Shown here in pieces: positions 8,405-16,776 of a stretch of DNA of 40,670 nt. Source of the DNA: Pseudomonas sp. AOB-7 (GTDB lineage Bacteria > Pseudomonadota > Gammaproteobacteria > Pseudomonadales > Pseudomonadaceae); assembly GCF_003696305.1 (NCBI RefSeq), contig NZ_RFFK01000007.1, positions 224,036-264,705 of the forward strand, given 5' to 3'. The position numbers and the translations under genes are program-made. Under the pieces are notes generated by a model, which was not told where the DNA came from, did not search any database, and saw nothing but the letters and a program-made list of their open reading frames with translations. Every line of letters begins with the position of its first letter. Position 1 is the stretch's first letter.

Positions 8405-9111
8405 ACCTGCTGCTGCTGGAGGACGCCGACTTCATCGGCGCCGACCGTGCCCGCCTGACCGGCCGCCGTCTCAAGCACCTGCACGAAGTACACCGCGCCG
8501 CCGCTGGCGACCGCCTGCGCGTCGGCCGCCTCGGCGGGCAGATGGGCGAGGGCCGGCTTCTGGCCCTGGACGATGAGCACGCCGAACTGCAGGTTGCCCT
8601 CACCCAGGCGCCGCCGGCCAAGCTGCCGCTGACTCTGGTACTGGCCCTGCCCAGGCCGAAGATGCTCAAGCGCGTGCTACAGACCATTGCCGCCATGGGC
8701 GTGCCGCGCCTGGTGCTGGTCAACAGCTACCGGGTGGAAAAGAGTTTCTGGCAAACCCCCTTCCTCGAACCCGAAGCCATCCGCGAGCAACTGATCCTCG
8801 GCCTGGAGCAGGCGCGCGATACCCTGCTGCCCGAGGTGCTGATCGAAAAGCGCTTCAAGCCCTTCGTCGAGGATCGTCTGCCTCTGCTTGCCGCCGGCAC
8901 GCTCGGCCTGGTCGGCCATCCCGGCGACCATCCGCCCTGCCCGCGCGCGGTTTCAGGCCCGGTGACCCTGGCCATAGGCCCGGAAGGCGGCTGGATCCCC
9001 TACGAGGTGGCGCTGCTGGGCCAGGCCGCGGGCCTGCAACCGGTGCAACTCGGCGAGCGCATCCTGCGGGTGGAGACGGCGGTACCGGCGCTGCTGGCGC
9101 GGCTGTTCTAA
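8401..9111 (+). CDS. RsmE-family 16S rRNA m3U methyltransferase
   Basis: A 236-residue SPOUT-class methyltransferase. The C-terminal SAM-binding knot is marked by LAIGPEGGW and by [11 protein letters not shown], both RsmE signatures; the N-terminal part is PUA-like ([19 protein letters not shown]). RsmE methylates U1498 of 16S rRNA. Pseudomonas genomes as I know them can carry two RsmE-like genes, one of them after tatC, so I do not assign rsmE with certainty: this may be the paralogue. The start is GTG at 8401, overlapping the tatC stop; it gives the family start MNLLLLED. Confidence 0.88.
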   Translation: MNLLLLEDADFIGADRARLTGRRLKHLHEVHRAAAGDRLRVGRLGGQMGEGRLLALDDEHAELQVALTQAPPAKLPLTLVLALPRPKMLKRVLQTIAAMGVPRLVLVNSYRVEKSFWQTPFLEPEAIREQLILGLEQARDTLLPEVLIEKRFKPFVEDRLPLLAAGTLGLVGHPGDHPPCPRAVSGPVTLAIGPEGGWIPYEVALLGQAAGLQPVQLGERILRVETAVPALLARLF

Positions 9112-9117
9112 ACCCGC

Positions 9118-9143
9118 GCCCGTCCCGAATGACCGCGACGGGC
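9118..9143. terminator. Hairpin between convergent rsmE-like and tetR genes
   Basis: A 7-bp stem (GCCCGTC / GACGGGC) with a 12-base loop sits in the 31-base gap between the two stops. There is no T-run, so activity as a terminator is uncertain. Confidence 0.35.
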
Positions 9144-9727
9144 TAGGCGTCCCCCAGTCCGGCGACGAACAACCCGGTCACCGCCTGGGCGGCGGCCTCT
9201 GCGTCCTGTCCGGGTAGCTGGTCGTCCAGCAGCAGTTGCGCCAGCCCATGCACCAGGCTCCAGGCCGCCAGGCTGGCGGTCGTCAGATCCTGGCCTGGCG
9301 CCACGGCCTGCACGCTGGCCCCAAGCTGGCGGTAGAGGGCTTGCGCCGCCTGCTGCAACTGCGGGTAGCGCTGTTTGTCTGCCACGCCGCCGAACATCAG
9401 GGCGAAACGCCCCGGCTGCTCCAGGGCGAAGGCCACGTAGCACTGCCCCAATGCCTGCAGGCGCGACGCCGGCAGCAGCGCCATGCGCCGACTCAGTTCG
9501 GCGAACCCCTCGGCGGCCAGCGCCGCCAGCAAGGCATCGCGATCGGCAAAATGCCGATAGGGCGCGTTATGCGAAACCCCGGCCCGGCGCGCCACCTCGC
9601 GCAAGCTGATCGCAGCCGCGCCACCCTCGTCCAGCAGCTCGCCGGCCGCCACCAGCAGAGCGCAGCGCAAATCGCCATGGTGGTAGGCGCGAACGCACTC
9701 GTCCTCACATGTTGACACCAGCAACAT
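9143..9727 (-). CDS. TetR-family regulator divergent from a DoxX-like gene
   Basis: A regulator of about 194 residues. The HTH is typical of TetR proteins: AAISLREVARRAGVSHNAPYRHFADRDALLAAL; the C-terminal domain (about residues 75-190) matches the WHG-type ligand-binding domains by general pattern. The effector is unknown. The start is open: ATG at 9727 has GAGGGG directly against it, while GTG at 9718 (giving MSTCEDECVRAYHHGDLR) has the same GAGGGG at 9 bases and fits better; a GTG at 9781 is also in frame. Its promoter region holds two ATGTTGACA repeats that also frame the divergent DoxX promoter, so it probably represses both genes. Confidence 0.85.
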   Translation of the reverse strand: MLLVSTCEDECVRAYHHGDLRCALLVAAGELLDEGGAAAISLREVARRAGVSHNAPYRHFADRDALLAALAAEGFAELSRRMALLPASRLQALGQCYVAFALEQPGRFALMFGGVADKQRYPQLQQAAQALYRQLGASVQAVAPGQDLTTASLAAWSLVHGLAQLLLDDQLPGQDAEAAAQAVTGLFVAGLGDA

Positions 9728-9748
9728 CCCCTCTAATATGTTGACAAC
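9709..9748 (+). promoter_or_regulatory. Sigma-70 promoter for the DoxX-like gene with TetR operator repeats
   Basis: TTGACA (9712-9717), 16 bases, then TAATAT (9734-9739) is a near-consensus housekeeping promoter, unusual in this GC-rich setting. ATGTTGACA occurs twice, at 9709 and 9738, overlapping the -35 and the region just after the -10. Each copy sits in a short palindrome: TGTTG-7-CAACA (9710-9726) and GTTGACAAC (9740-9748). This is what a TetR-repressed promoter would look like. The region is also the start of the tetR gene. Confidence 0.7.
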
Positions 9749-9804
9749 GCCCACATCATGCCCGCAGCGGGTAATGGGCACCAGCTCCGCTCGGAGGAAC
9801 CCTC

Positions 9805-10302
9805 ATGCTATTCGTTGCCCTGTTGCTGGTTTTCAGCCTGCTCGCCGCGGTGCCCGTGCGCCTGGGTCTCCCCGGACCGACAAGCTGGCCGACGCGAATG
9901 CACCTGGCCCTGGCATTGGCCCTGCTGCTGATCGGCGTGGATCACTGGCTGACTCCGGCACGCTACCTGGCGATGATGCCGCCTTACCTGCCCTGGCACC
10001 TGGAGCTGGTACTGCTGACTGGCGCCTGCGAGATCGCTGGCGCACTCGGCCTGCTCTGGCCGCGCACACGCAGGCTGGCGGGGGGACTGCTGGCGCTGTA
10101 CTTCGTCTGCGTGTTTCCGGCCAACCTGCACAACGCCCTGCATGGCCCGCAGGTCGACGGCCTGCCCAGCGTGCAGTGGTACTACTGGCTGCGCCTGCCG
10201 TTCCAGCCGCTGATCATCCTCTGGACGCTGTATGCCGCCGAATGGCTGCACTGGCCGCATCCGTTCAGCTCTCGAGGAGAAAGGTCACCGGCCCATCGTT
10301 GA
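9805..10302 (+). CDS. DoxX-like integral membrane protein
   Basis: A 165-residue protein with four or five hydrophobic segments: residues 1-20, 34-50 ([15 protein letters not shown]), 62-85 ([20 protein letters not shown]), 90-107 and 130-147. The order and the motif [25 protein letters not shown] fit the DoxX/DUF417-like superfamily of small membrane proteins; the substrate or partner is unknown. GGAGGA precedes the ATG by 7 bases. It is divergent from the TetR gene and probably regulated by it. Its 3' end overlaps the dtd 3' end by 38 bases, an unusually long tail-to-tail overlap; an earlier stop would remove only the non-hydrophobic tail, so the overlap may have arisen by loss of an original stop. 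Confidence 0.8.
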   Translation: MLFVALLLVFSLLAAVPVRLGLPGPTSWPTRMHLALALALLLIGVDHWLTPARYLAMMPPYLPWHLELVLLTGACEIAGALGLLWPRTRRLAGGLLALYFVCVFPANLHNALHGPQVDGLPSVQWYYWLRLPFQPLIILWTLYAAEWLHWPHPFSSRGERSPAHR

Positions 10303-10702
10303 CCAGGTGCACCTGCATCTCAGCGCCGAAGCGGCCGCTGGCGACCTGCGCATGCTGCGCCCGCGCCTGTTCGAGCAGCAGCTCGAACAGGGCCTGGCCC
10401 TGGGCCGGCGCTGCGGCGCTGGAGAAACTCGGGCGCAGGCCGCTCTTGGTGTCGGCGGCCAGGGTGAACTGCGAGACCAGCAGCAGGCCGCCCTGCACGT
10501 CGGTCAGCGACAGGTTCATCTTGCCGGCCTCGTCGCCGAACACCCGGTAGTTGAGCAGCTTGTGCAACAGCTTGGCGACGCTGGCGGCATCGTCCTGCGG
10601 CTCGACGCCGACCAGCGCCAGCAGGCCCCGGCCGATGGCGCCGACCACCTCGCCCGCCACTTCCACCCGCGCGGCGCTGACGCGCTGGATCAGCGCCTTC
10701 AT
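10265..10702 (-). CDS. dtd: D-aminoacyl-tRNA deacylase
   Basis: Dtd (145 residues, the standard length) removes D-amino acids wrongly attached to tRNA. The two active-site motifs are present: [17 protein letters not shown] at about residues 78-94 and the C-terminal Gly-cisPro motif [11 protein letters not shown]. The start MKALIQRV is family-typical. The ATG overlaps the pip stop by 4 bases, so dtd is translated after pip in one operon. Confidence 0.97.
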   Translation of the reverse strand: MKALIQRVSAARVEVAGEVVGAIGRGLLALVGVEPQDDAASVAKLLHKLLNYRVFGDEAGKMNLSLTDVQGGLLLVSQFTLAADTKSGLRPSFSSAAAPAQGQALFELLLEQARAQHAQVASGRFGAEMQVHLVNDGPVTFLLES

Positions 10703-11670
10703 GCTTCGTCCGGGGCCAGGTCGAGCAGGCGCCGGGCCATCTGCTCGGCGGCGCGCACCAGGGCGTCGGTGATGCCCGGCTCGGCCGCCGAGTGGCCGGC
10801 GTCGCGGATGATCTGCAGCTCGCTGTTGGGCCAGGCCTGGTGCAGCGCCCAGGCGTTGTCCAGCGGGCAGATGGCATCGTAGCGACCGTGCACGATGATG
10901 CCCGGCAGGTGGGCGATCTTCGGCATGTCGCGCAGCAGCTGATCGGGTTCGAGGAAGGCCTGGTTGACGAAGTAATGGCACTCGATGCGGGCGATCGACA
11001 GCGCGCGGTGGGCCTCGCTGAAGCGCTCGACCACCTGCGGGTTGGGGCGCAGGGTAGCGGTGCGCCCCTCCCAGGTCGACCAGGCCTTGGCCGCGTGCAT
11101 CTGGGCGATCTGGTCGGCGCCGGTGAGGCGCTTGTAGAAGGCCTGCATCAGATCGCCGCGCTCCTCCGCCGGGATCGGCGCGAGGTAGTCCTCCCAGTAG
11201 TCGGGGAACAGGCGGCTGGCGCCCTCCTGATAGAACCAGTGGAACTCCTGCGGCCGGCACAGGAAGATGCCGCGCAGGATCAGCCCGTGCACCCGCTGCG
11301 GATGCGCCTGGGCGTAGGCCAGCGCCAGGGTCGAGCCCCAGGAGCCGCCGAACAGCACGAACTTGTCTATCCCCAGGTGCTCGCGGATACGTTCGATATC
11401 GCCGATCAGCGCCTGGGTGCTGTTGCCCTCCAGACTCGCGTGCGGCGTCGAGCGGCCGCAGCCGCGCTGGTCGAAGGTGACGATGCGGTAGTGATTGGGA
11501 TCGAAGTAGCGGCGGCTGGCAGCATCGCAACCGGCGCCGGGCCCGCCATGGATGAACAGCACCGGCAACCCGTCCGCCGACCCGCTCTCGTCCACGTAGA
11601 GGACATGAGGCGGCTCGACCGCCAGCTCGTGGCGGGCGTAGGGTTTGATCTCCGGATACAAAGTCTGCAT
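10699..11670 (-). CDS. pip: Proline iminopeptidase
   Basis: A 323-residue alpha/beta-hydrolase of peptidase family S33 that releases N-terminal proline from peptides. The oxyanion motif HGGPGAGC is at residues 41-48, the nucleophile Ser110 is in GGSWGS, the acid in GRYDAICP and the His in GHSAAEPG. The start [18 protein letters not shown] is the usual one for the bacterial enzyme; no signal peptide is visible, so it is cytoplasmic. The ATG follows GGAG closely. It is the first gene of the pip-dtd unit. Confidence 0.96.
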   Translation of the reverse strand: MQTLYPEIKPYARHELAVEPPHVLYVDESGSADGLPVLFIHGGPGAGCDAASRRYFDPNHYRIVTFDQRGCGRSTPHASLEGNSTQALIGDIERIREHLGIDKFVLFGGSWGSTLALAYAQAHPQRVHGLILRGIFLCRPQEFHWFYQEGASRLFPDYWEDYLAPIPAEERGDLMQAFYKRLTGADQIAQMHAAKAWSTWEGRTATLRPNPQVVERFSEAHRALSIARIECHYFVNQAFLEPDQLLRDMPKIAHLPGIIVHGRYDAICPLDNAWALHQAWPNSELQIIRDAGHSAAEPGITDALVRAAEQMARRLLDLAPDEA

Positions 11671-11751
11671 GGTGGGGCTCCTGGCTCGATGGGCTACAAC
11701 TGCCGTGTTCCGCTCTGCCGGGCATCATAACCATGAAAAAGGAGTTTCAGC

Positions 11752-12189
11752 ATGCCGATACGCTTTCCGACCTGGCCCCTGGCGCTGTTTTTCGCCCTGC
11801 TGCTGGGCGGTTGTGGCGGCAAGGACGACCCGCAGGCGGCGCTGGAAGCGGCCGTGCAGCAGTTGCAGGACAATATCGAAGCCAAGGACACCGGCGCGGT
11901 GATGGCGCAGCTGCACCCCGACTTTCTCGCCCGCCAGGAACTGGACCGCGAGTGGGCCAAGCGCACCATGACCCTGCTGTTCCTGCGCCACAAGAACATC
12001 CAGGTGATCGCCCTGGGTAAGAACAGCTGGATCGATGCCGCGATCACCAGCAAGGGTCATACCCAGGCCCAGGTCGGCCTGAGCGGCGCCGAGGGCTTGA
12101 TCCCCGACAGCGCGCGGCACTATGCGGTGCAGCTGGAATGGTGGCTGGAAGATGACCAATGGAGGCTGGCGCGGCTGGACTGGGAGTAG
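11752..12189 (+). CDS. Small putative lipoprotein
   Basis: A 145-residue protein with a lipoprotein signal: hydrophobic stretch PLALFFALLLGGC with the lipid-carrying Cys at residue 21, then GGKDD. The remainder (LEAAVQQLQDNIEAKDTGAVMAQLHPDFLARQ and the final VQLEWWLEDDQWRLARLDWE) resembles the NTF2-like fold, in which an alpha-helical start is followed by beta strands; this is inference from pattern only. AAGGAG is 7 bases upstream of the ATG. The gene is divergent from pip. The function is unknown. A hairpin over the stop separates it from the reverse lipocalin gene. Confidence 0.8.
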   Translation: MPIRFPTWPLALFFALLLGGCGGKDDPQAALEAAVQQLQDNIEAKDTGAVMAQLHPDFLARQELDREWAKRTMTLLFLRHKNIQVIALGKNSWIDAAITSKGHTQAQVGLSGAEGLIPDSARHYAVQLEWWLEDDQWRLARLDWE

Positions 12190-12192
12190 CCC

Positions 12193-12215
12193 GCCAGGCC
12201 CCTAGTCGGCCTGGC
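12193..12215. terminator. Hairpin between convergent lipoprotein and lipocalin genes
   Basis: GCCAGGC / GCCTGGC, a 7-bp stem with a 9-base loop, spans the 12-base gap between the two convergent stops and reaches into the last codons of the lipocalin gene. No T-run is visible. Confidence 0.35.
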
Positions 12216-12744
12216 GCCAGATCAGCTCGGCGGTGTCGTAACCCTGCTCGCGCGCCACGGCGAGCAGCTTGTCGCGGGTGGCGGCGTCCACTTGCGGGGT
12301 GCGCGACAGCAGCCAGAGGTAGTCGCGCTCGGGATGACCGACCAGCGCGACGCGGTAGTCGTCATCGCGGTACAGCACCCAGTAGTCGCCCTTGATCGGC
12401 AGCAGCTTGCTGGCCCAGTTGTCGAAGCGCACCCAGAGCTTGTCGGTACGGCCCTCGACCTGCGCTTCGGCAACGCCCCGAACCTCCTGCCACTCGCCGT
12501 CGTCGTCACGGCAGCGGTTGGTCACCTCGATACGGCCGTCGTCACGCAGGCGGTAATGCGCCTCGGACTGCACGCAGTTGCGCTGGAAGAACATCGGCAG
12601 CCGCGCCAGCTCGTACCAGGTGCCCTGGTAGCGCTGCAGGTCGACCTGCATGGTTTGCGGCGGCTCCGGAGGAATGTGGCCGGTGCCCGAGTTGGCACAA
12701 CCGACGAGCGCGAGCAGCGCGCTGGCAAGCATGATCGAACGCAT
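12202..12744 (-). CDS. blc: Outer-membrane lipocalin (Blc-like)
   Basis: A 180-residue bacterial lipocalin. The lipoprotein signal ends in LVGC (Cys16) followed by Ala, so no inner-membrane retention signal is seen. The lipocalin motif YQGTWYELARLPMFFQRNC, the strand signature YRLRDDGRIEVTNRCRDDDGEW and YWVLYRDDDYRVALVGHPERDYLWLLSR all match Blc. Blc binds lysophospholipids at the outer membrane and is associated with envelope stress. AAGGGAG lies 6 bases before the chosen ATG. The preceding gene on the same strand encodes another lipoprotein, 11 bases away, so the two are probably co-transcribed. Confidence 0.93.
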   Translation of the reverse strand: MRSIMLASALLALVGCANSGTGHIPPEPPQTMQVDLQRYQGTWYELARLPMFFQRNCVQSEAHYRLRDDGRIEVTNRCRDDDGEWQEVRGVAEAQVEGRTDKLWVRFDNWASKLLPIKGDYWVLYRDDDYRVALVGHPERDYLWLLSRTPQVDAATRDKLLAVAREQGYDTAELIWRQAD

Positions 12745-12755
12745 GCTGACTCCCT

Positions 12756-13007
12756 TTACTTGAGGCCCTTGCCGGAGAACATCAGCACCTTGTCGCCGGC
12801 GTACTGCACGCTGATGAAGCTCTTGTCGTCGCCCCAGGTGCAGCTGGACATGCCCAGGGCACCGGCGCACTCGCCCGGCGCGCCGAGCAGGCTTTCCACC
12901 TCGTCCTTGCTCATGCCGGCCTTGAGCTTGGCGTAGTTTTCCTGGTTGACCTTGCTGCAGGCGGCCAGCAGGCAGCAGGCGAGCAGCGCGACGACACGCA
13001 TCGACAT
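12756..13007 (-). CDS. Small lipoprotein with a BamE/DUF3862-like domain
   Basis: An 83-residue protein (MSMRVVALLACCLLAACSKVN): lipobox LAAC with Cys17. The mature part NYAKLKAGMSKDEVESLLGAPGECAG follows the pattern of BamE-like and DUF3862 domains, in which a GMS-x-EV-x-x-LLG-P helix-turn pairs with a short beta sheet; a second pair of Cys (C43 and C52, approximate) might form a disulfide. AGGAG is 8 bases before the ATG at 13007; a longer frame upstream lacks the signal. Function unknown. It is upstream of the lipocalin gene in the same direction. Confidence 0.82.
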   Translation of the reverse strand: MSMRVVALLACCLLAACSKVNQENYAKLKAGMSKDEVESLLGAPGECAGALGMSSCTWGDDKSFISVQYAGDKVLMFSGKGLK

Positions 13008-13077
13008 GGATGAAACTCCTGGAGGACATGGACGCGACAAGCTTGGCATAGCAGGCCGCAACGTGCCCGATTGGAGT

Positions 13078-13680
13078 TCAGAAACGTGAGCCGGGTTCCC
13101 GCAGGAAGGCCTGCTCTTCGTCGCTCGAAACGCGGCCGAGGATGAGGTTGCGATGGGGGAAGCGGCCGAAGCGGGCGATTACCCGCCGATGGCGCTCGGC
13201 GAAGTCGAGAAAGCCGGCGAACAGGCTGCGCTCGTCCACAGCCGCCTGCTCGTGCAAGCCGCGAAACAGCTCGACGGCGCGATCCTGCAGGGCCAGGTCC
13301 TCGGCATGTTCGAAGACGATATAGGCAAAGACCCGCTCGATAAGCGTCAACTGGCGATCCAGGCCCTGTTCAAGCCCTTGCTGCAGCAGCGCCCGGGCCA
13401 GCGGGTCGCCGGCGAAGGCGCGCGGGGTGTCGCGGAAGATCATCCGCGGCAGCTGATCGAGCAGGATCAGCCTGGCCAGCCAGCCCGGCGCCGTGGCCTG
13501 CCAGCCCTGCAGCTCGCCGGCCAGGGCCTGTTCGACCAGCGCGGCGAAGCGCTCGCGGGCCTCTTCGTCCTGGCTGTCACGCTTGCCGAACCACAGCCCC
13601 TGGCGCGCTGCCGCCACCTCGCCGGCGCTGCCGGGGGCGGCGCCGAACCACCAGTCGAGCAAGGGCTGCCAGGGCTGCAC
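13078..13680 (-). CDS. DUF924 family protein
   Basis: A 200-residue, mainly helical protein with family-typical segments: VLDWWFG-like start (LLDWWFGAAP), WFGKRDSQDEEARERF, LILLDQLPRMIFRDTPRAFAGDPLA, FAYIVFEHAEDLALQDRAVELF and ERHRRVIARFGRFPHRNLILGR. This pattern is DUF924, which belongs to the TPR-like helical superfamily; no function is established. No signal peptide is seen. It begins 4 bases after the fbp stop, so it is translated from the fbp transcript. Confidence 0.88.
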   Translation of the reverse strand: MQPWQPLLDWWFGAAPGSAGEVAAARQGLWFGKRDSQDEEARERFAALVEQALAGELQGWQATAPGWLARLILLDQLPRMIFRDTPRAFAGDPLARALLQQGLEQGLDRQLTLIERVFAYIVFEHAEDLALQDRAVELFRGLHEQAAVDERSLFAGFLDFAERHRRVIARFGRFPHRNLILGRVSSDEEQAFLREPGSRF

Positions 13681-13684
13681 GGGA

Positions 13685-14692
13685 TCAGCCGCGGTGGTAG
13701 GCGGTGACGCGCAGCACTTCTTCCTTCGAGCCGAGGAACACCGCCACGCGCTGGTGCAGGGATTCCGGCTGGATGTCGAGGATGCGCTGGGTGCCGTTGG
13801 TGGCAGCGCCGCCGGCCTGCTCGATGATCATCGACATCGGGTTGGCCTCGTACATCAGGCGCAGCTTGCCGGGCTTTTCCGGCTCGCGGGCGTCGCGCGG
13901 GTACATGAATACGCCGCCGCGGGTGAGGATGCGGTGCACGTCGGCCACCATCGAGGCGATCCAGCGCATGTTGTAGTTCTTGCCCAGCGGCCCGGTCTCG
14001 CCGGCCAGCAGCTCGGACACGTAACGCTGCACCGGGGCTTCCCAGTGGCGCTGGTTGGACATGTTGATGGCGAACTCCTTGGTCGCCTCCGGCACCCGGA
14101 TGTTGTCGTGGGTGAGCACGAAGGAGCCCAGCTCGCGGTCCAGGGTGAAGCCCTTGACGCCGTCGCCCAGGGTCAGCATCAGCATGGTCTGCGGGCCGTA
14201 GATGGCGTAGCCGGCGGCCACCTGCTGGGTGCCAGGCTGGAGGAAGGCATCCTCGCCGAGGTCGCCGGTGTCGCCGTTGCGATCCGGGCAGCGCAGCACC
14301 GAGAAGATGGTGCCGACCGAGACGTTGACATCGATGTTGCTGGAGCCGTCCAGCGGGTCGAACACCAGCAGGTAGGCGCCCTTGGGGTACTTGCCGGGAA
14401 TCTGGTAGGCGTTGTCCATTTCCTCGGAGGCCATGCCGGCCAGGTGGCCGCCCCACTCGTTGGCTTCCAGGAGGATCTCGTTGGACAGCACGTCGAGCTT
14501 CTTCTGCACCTCGCCCTGCACGTTCTCGCTGTCGAGGCTACCCAACACGCCGCCAAGGGCGCCCTTGGACACCTGATGGCTGATCGCCTTGCAGGCACGC
14601 GCCACGACTTCGATGAGGAAGCGCAGATCGGCCGGGGTGTTGTGGCTGCGAGTCTGCTCGATCAGGTAGCGGCTCAGGGTGACGCGGGACAT
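13685..14692 (-). CDS. fbp: Fructose-1,6-bisphosphatase class I
   Basis: A 335-residue class I FBPase, which hydrolyses fructose 1,6-bisphosphate in gluconeogenesis. The metal and phosphate motif [18 protein letters not shown] is intact, as are [13 protein letters not shown] and the substrate segment [18 protein letters not shown] with GGVFMYPRD. Gluconeogenesis is essential for growth on the organic acids, fatty acids and amines that this genome region degrades. GGAG is 6 bases before the ATG. It leads an operon with the DUF924 gene. Confidence 0.97.
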   Translation of the reverse strand: MSRVTLSRYLIEQTRSHNTPADLRFLIEVVARACKAISHQVSKGALGGVLGSLDSENVQGEVQKKLDVLSNEILLEANEWGGHLAGMASEEMDNAYQIPGKYPKGAYLLVFDPLDGSSNIDVNVSVGTIFSVLRCPDRNGDTGDLGEDAFLQPGTQQVAAGYAIYGPQTMLMLTLGDGVKGFTLDRELGSFVLTHDNIRVPEATKEFAINMSNQRHWEAPVQRYVSELLAGETGPLGKNYNMRWIASMVADVHRILTRGGVFMYPRDAREPEKPGKLRLMYEANPMSMIIEQAGGAATNGTQRILDIQPESLHQRVAVFLGSKEEVLRVTAYHRG

Positions 14693-14807
14693 GGACGGCT
14701 CCGGAAAGGGAAAAAATCGCGCGCAGTTTAACCCGTTCGCGGCGCGGCCGCCTCCCCGCGGCCGCGGCGAAAGCCGAGAAACTGACGGAACGTCCAGCTG
14801 GCCATAT

Positions 14808-14836
14808 GCCCGCGCGCGCCGCCGGCGCGCGCGGGC
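14808..14836. repeat. Perfect 13-bp GC-only palindrome between fbp and estA
   Basis: Arms GCCCGCGCGCGCC and GGCGCGCGCGGGC with a 3-base loop, directly after the estA stop. The alternating CG tracts make an extremely stable hairpin. There is no T-run on either strand, so it may act as an mRNA end protector for estA or as a weak terminator. Confidence 0.6.
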
Positions 14837-14850
14837 AGCGGCGGGAGCGA

Positions 14851-16689
14851 CTAGAGGTCCAGCGACAGCGCCAGGTTCAGGCCGTGCTGGACTTCGTCGT
14901 CGGCATGCCGGTAGCTGTAGCTGCCGCGTAACGACAGGCCATTGCCCAGGCTTTGGCTGACGCCCAGGTGACCGCGCAGGCTGCGATCGTCCGGCTGGTA
15001 ACCGGGCAGCTCGAAGTCGATGCCCGGCAGACTGTTGAGGCTCATGCGCACCTCGCTGGCGTCGTCCTCGTATTCGCGCTCCATCGCCAACTCGCCGAAC
15101 AGGCGGGTCTGCGGCGTCAGGTCGTACAGCCCCTGGAAGCCGAAGCCGAGGCGCCGGGACTTGCGCTCCTGGTCGTCATAACTCAGTGCCGTGGAGCGCT
15201 GGCCGTCCTCGGCATAGCCGTCCAGGTCGATATGCACGTAGTCGGCGCTGACGAAGGGGCTCAGGTGCCACTGGCTGCCCGGCTGGGCGATGTCGTAGCC
15301 GAAACGGCCGCTGAAGGCCCAGAGTTGGCCCTCGGTATCGCCCTTCTCCGAGTTGGTGGACGGCCCGATGGCGAACTGGCGCTTGAGGTCGTGGTAATCC
15401 AGGTGACCGGCGCTGGCGGCCAGATCGCCCCACCAGCGGTTGTGCTGGTACTGGGCGAACGCGGTGCCGATGTAGCTGCGCAGGTCGTAGTCGGAATCCG
15501 CCGCGCCGGCCTCCAGGCTCTGCTGGTAGAGCCCGGCTGCCAGGCCCAGGCGCCAGGCCTCGTCGAGGCGGTAGCTGGCGCCGAAGTTGAGGCTGTAGCC
15601 GTTGCCGTCGGCATCGCCGCCGTGCAGGTCGTAATCCAGGCGCTGGCCGCCGCCGTTGACGAAGGTGCGCCACTGGCCGACGCCTTGCCAGGCCTCCCAG
15701 TCGGCCAACCACTGGGCGCGCAGCTGATCCTGATGGCCGCGCAGGGTGCCCAGGGCCATCTCCGGCAGCAGGGTCAGCTCCCAGGGCGCGGCGAGCAGCG
15801 AATAGGCGTAGTCGGCGATCAGCCGCTGGCCGGCGATGGTCGGGTGCACGCTGTCGTTGAACAGCAGCTTGGTCGGATCGGGATTGCTGCCGTTGAGGCC
15901 ATAGATCGGGTTGGGATTGCTGCAACCGTCGAAGCAGGTGCCGATCACCGTGTCGCGATCGGCGACCAGGCCGTAACGCCCCGGATCGCTGAGGATCTCG
16001 GCGAGATTGAGCGGGATGTTCAGCGGAATCACGTTGGCATCGACCGTGGCCAGCTGCAGCACCAGCTCGTCGTTGAAGTCGGCGCCGAGCGAGGTCACCA
16101 GATCCTGCAGGCCGCCGCCGAAGAAGTTCGGCGTCAGGCCGATGTCCGGCAGCAACCAGACCATGATGTAGCGCGCCCCGGCCTGCTGCAGCGTTTCCAC
16201 GCTGTCGACCAGACGCCCCGCGGCAGCCTGGGCGCTGGCGGTGTCGACCACGCGGAACTGGAGGAAGTCGTTGCCGCCGCCGGTCAGGTAGTACAGCGCG
16301 TTGGGGTCGGCACGCCCGCCGGTGGAGGCCAGATAACCGCCGGGGCCGCTGATGGTGCCGAGAATCTCGTCGGTGCGGTAACCGCCGACCGCCCAGTTGT
16401 TGCCGCCCTCGGCCGAGTTGGCCGGGCCGAGGGCGCCGAGACCGAGCGCATCGCCCAGCAGCATGGGCGCCACTGGGCCGAAGATTTCGCCGCTGCCATC
16501 CTGATAAGTCGGCCCGACGCGGTTGGTGAAACGGGTGGTGGCGCCCGCGGGGCCATCGGGGTCGGCGAACCAGCCGGCGTCGCTGAGGCTGTCGCCGAAC
16601 ACATGGAAAGCGCTGTAGGGTGCGGCACAAAGCGGGGTGGCACTGGCCAGCAGGCAGGCGGCCGCCAGCGGGGTTAGAAGGCGTTTCAT
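14851..16689 (-). CDS. estA: Autotransporter GDSL esterase EstA
   Basis: A 612-residue protein in three parts: a signal peptide ([22 protein letters not shown]), a GDSL-type esterase passenger (catalytic Ser in FGDSLSD at residue 34; Asp and His in NDSVHPT near residue 305; oxyanion residues in GGNDF) and a C-terminal beta-barrel from about residue 350. EstA is known in P. aeruginosa as an outer-membrane esterase that stays attached to its barrel and affects rhamnolipid formation, motility and biofilm. The length is somewhat below the 646 known there. The last residue is Leu rather than the aromatic one common in outer-membrane barrels. AAGGA precedes the ATG. Confidence 0.95.
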   Translation of the reverse strand: MKRLLTPLAAACLLASATPLCAAPYSAFHVFGDSLSDAGWFADPDGPAGATTRFTNRVGPTYQDGSGEIFGPVAPMLLGDALGLGALGPANSAEGGNNWAVGGYRTDEILGTISGPGGYLASTGGRADPNALYYLTGGGNDFLQFRVVDTASAQAAAGRLVDSVETLQQAGARYIMVWLLPDIGLTPNFFGGGLQDLVTSLGADFNDELVLQLATVDANVIPLNIPLNLAEILSDPGRYGLVADRDTVIGTCFDGCSNPNPIYGLNGSNPDPTKLLFNDSVHPTIAGQRLIADYAYSLLAAPWELTLLPEMALGTLRGHQDQLRAQWLADWEAWQGVGQWRTFVNGGGQRLDYDLHGGDADGNGYSLNFGASYRLDEAWRLGLAAGLYQQSLEAGAADSDYDLRSYIGTAFAQYQHNRWWGDLAASAGHLDYHDLKRQFAIGPSTNSEKGDTEGQLWAFSGRFGYDIAQPGSQWHLSPFVSADYVHIDLDGYAEDGQRSTALSYDDQERKSRRLGFGFQGLYDLTPQTRLFGELAMEREYEDDASEVRMSLNSLPGIDFELPGYQPDDRSLRGHLGVSQSLGNGLSLRGSYSYRHADDEVQHGLNLALSLDL

Positions 16690-16776
16690 GGCGAGTCCTT
16701 ATTGTTGTTGGTATGAACTGCCCAGCAAATGTAGCGACTGTTGCGGCGAAAAACACCTATCCGGCGGCGATTGCAC

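Noticed and set aside
14693..14807. Small RNA or extra promoter between estA and fbp
   Set aside because: Apart from the fbp ribosome site and the palindrome I see no hairpin plus T-run or promoter hexamers.
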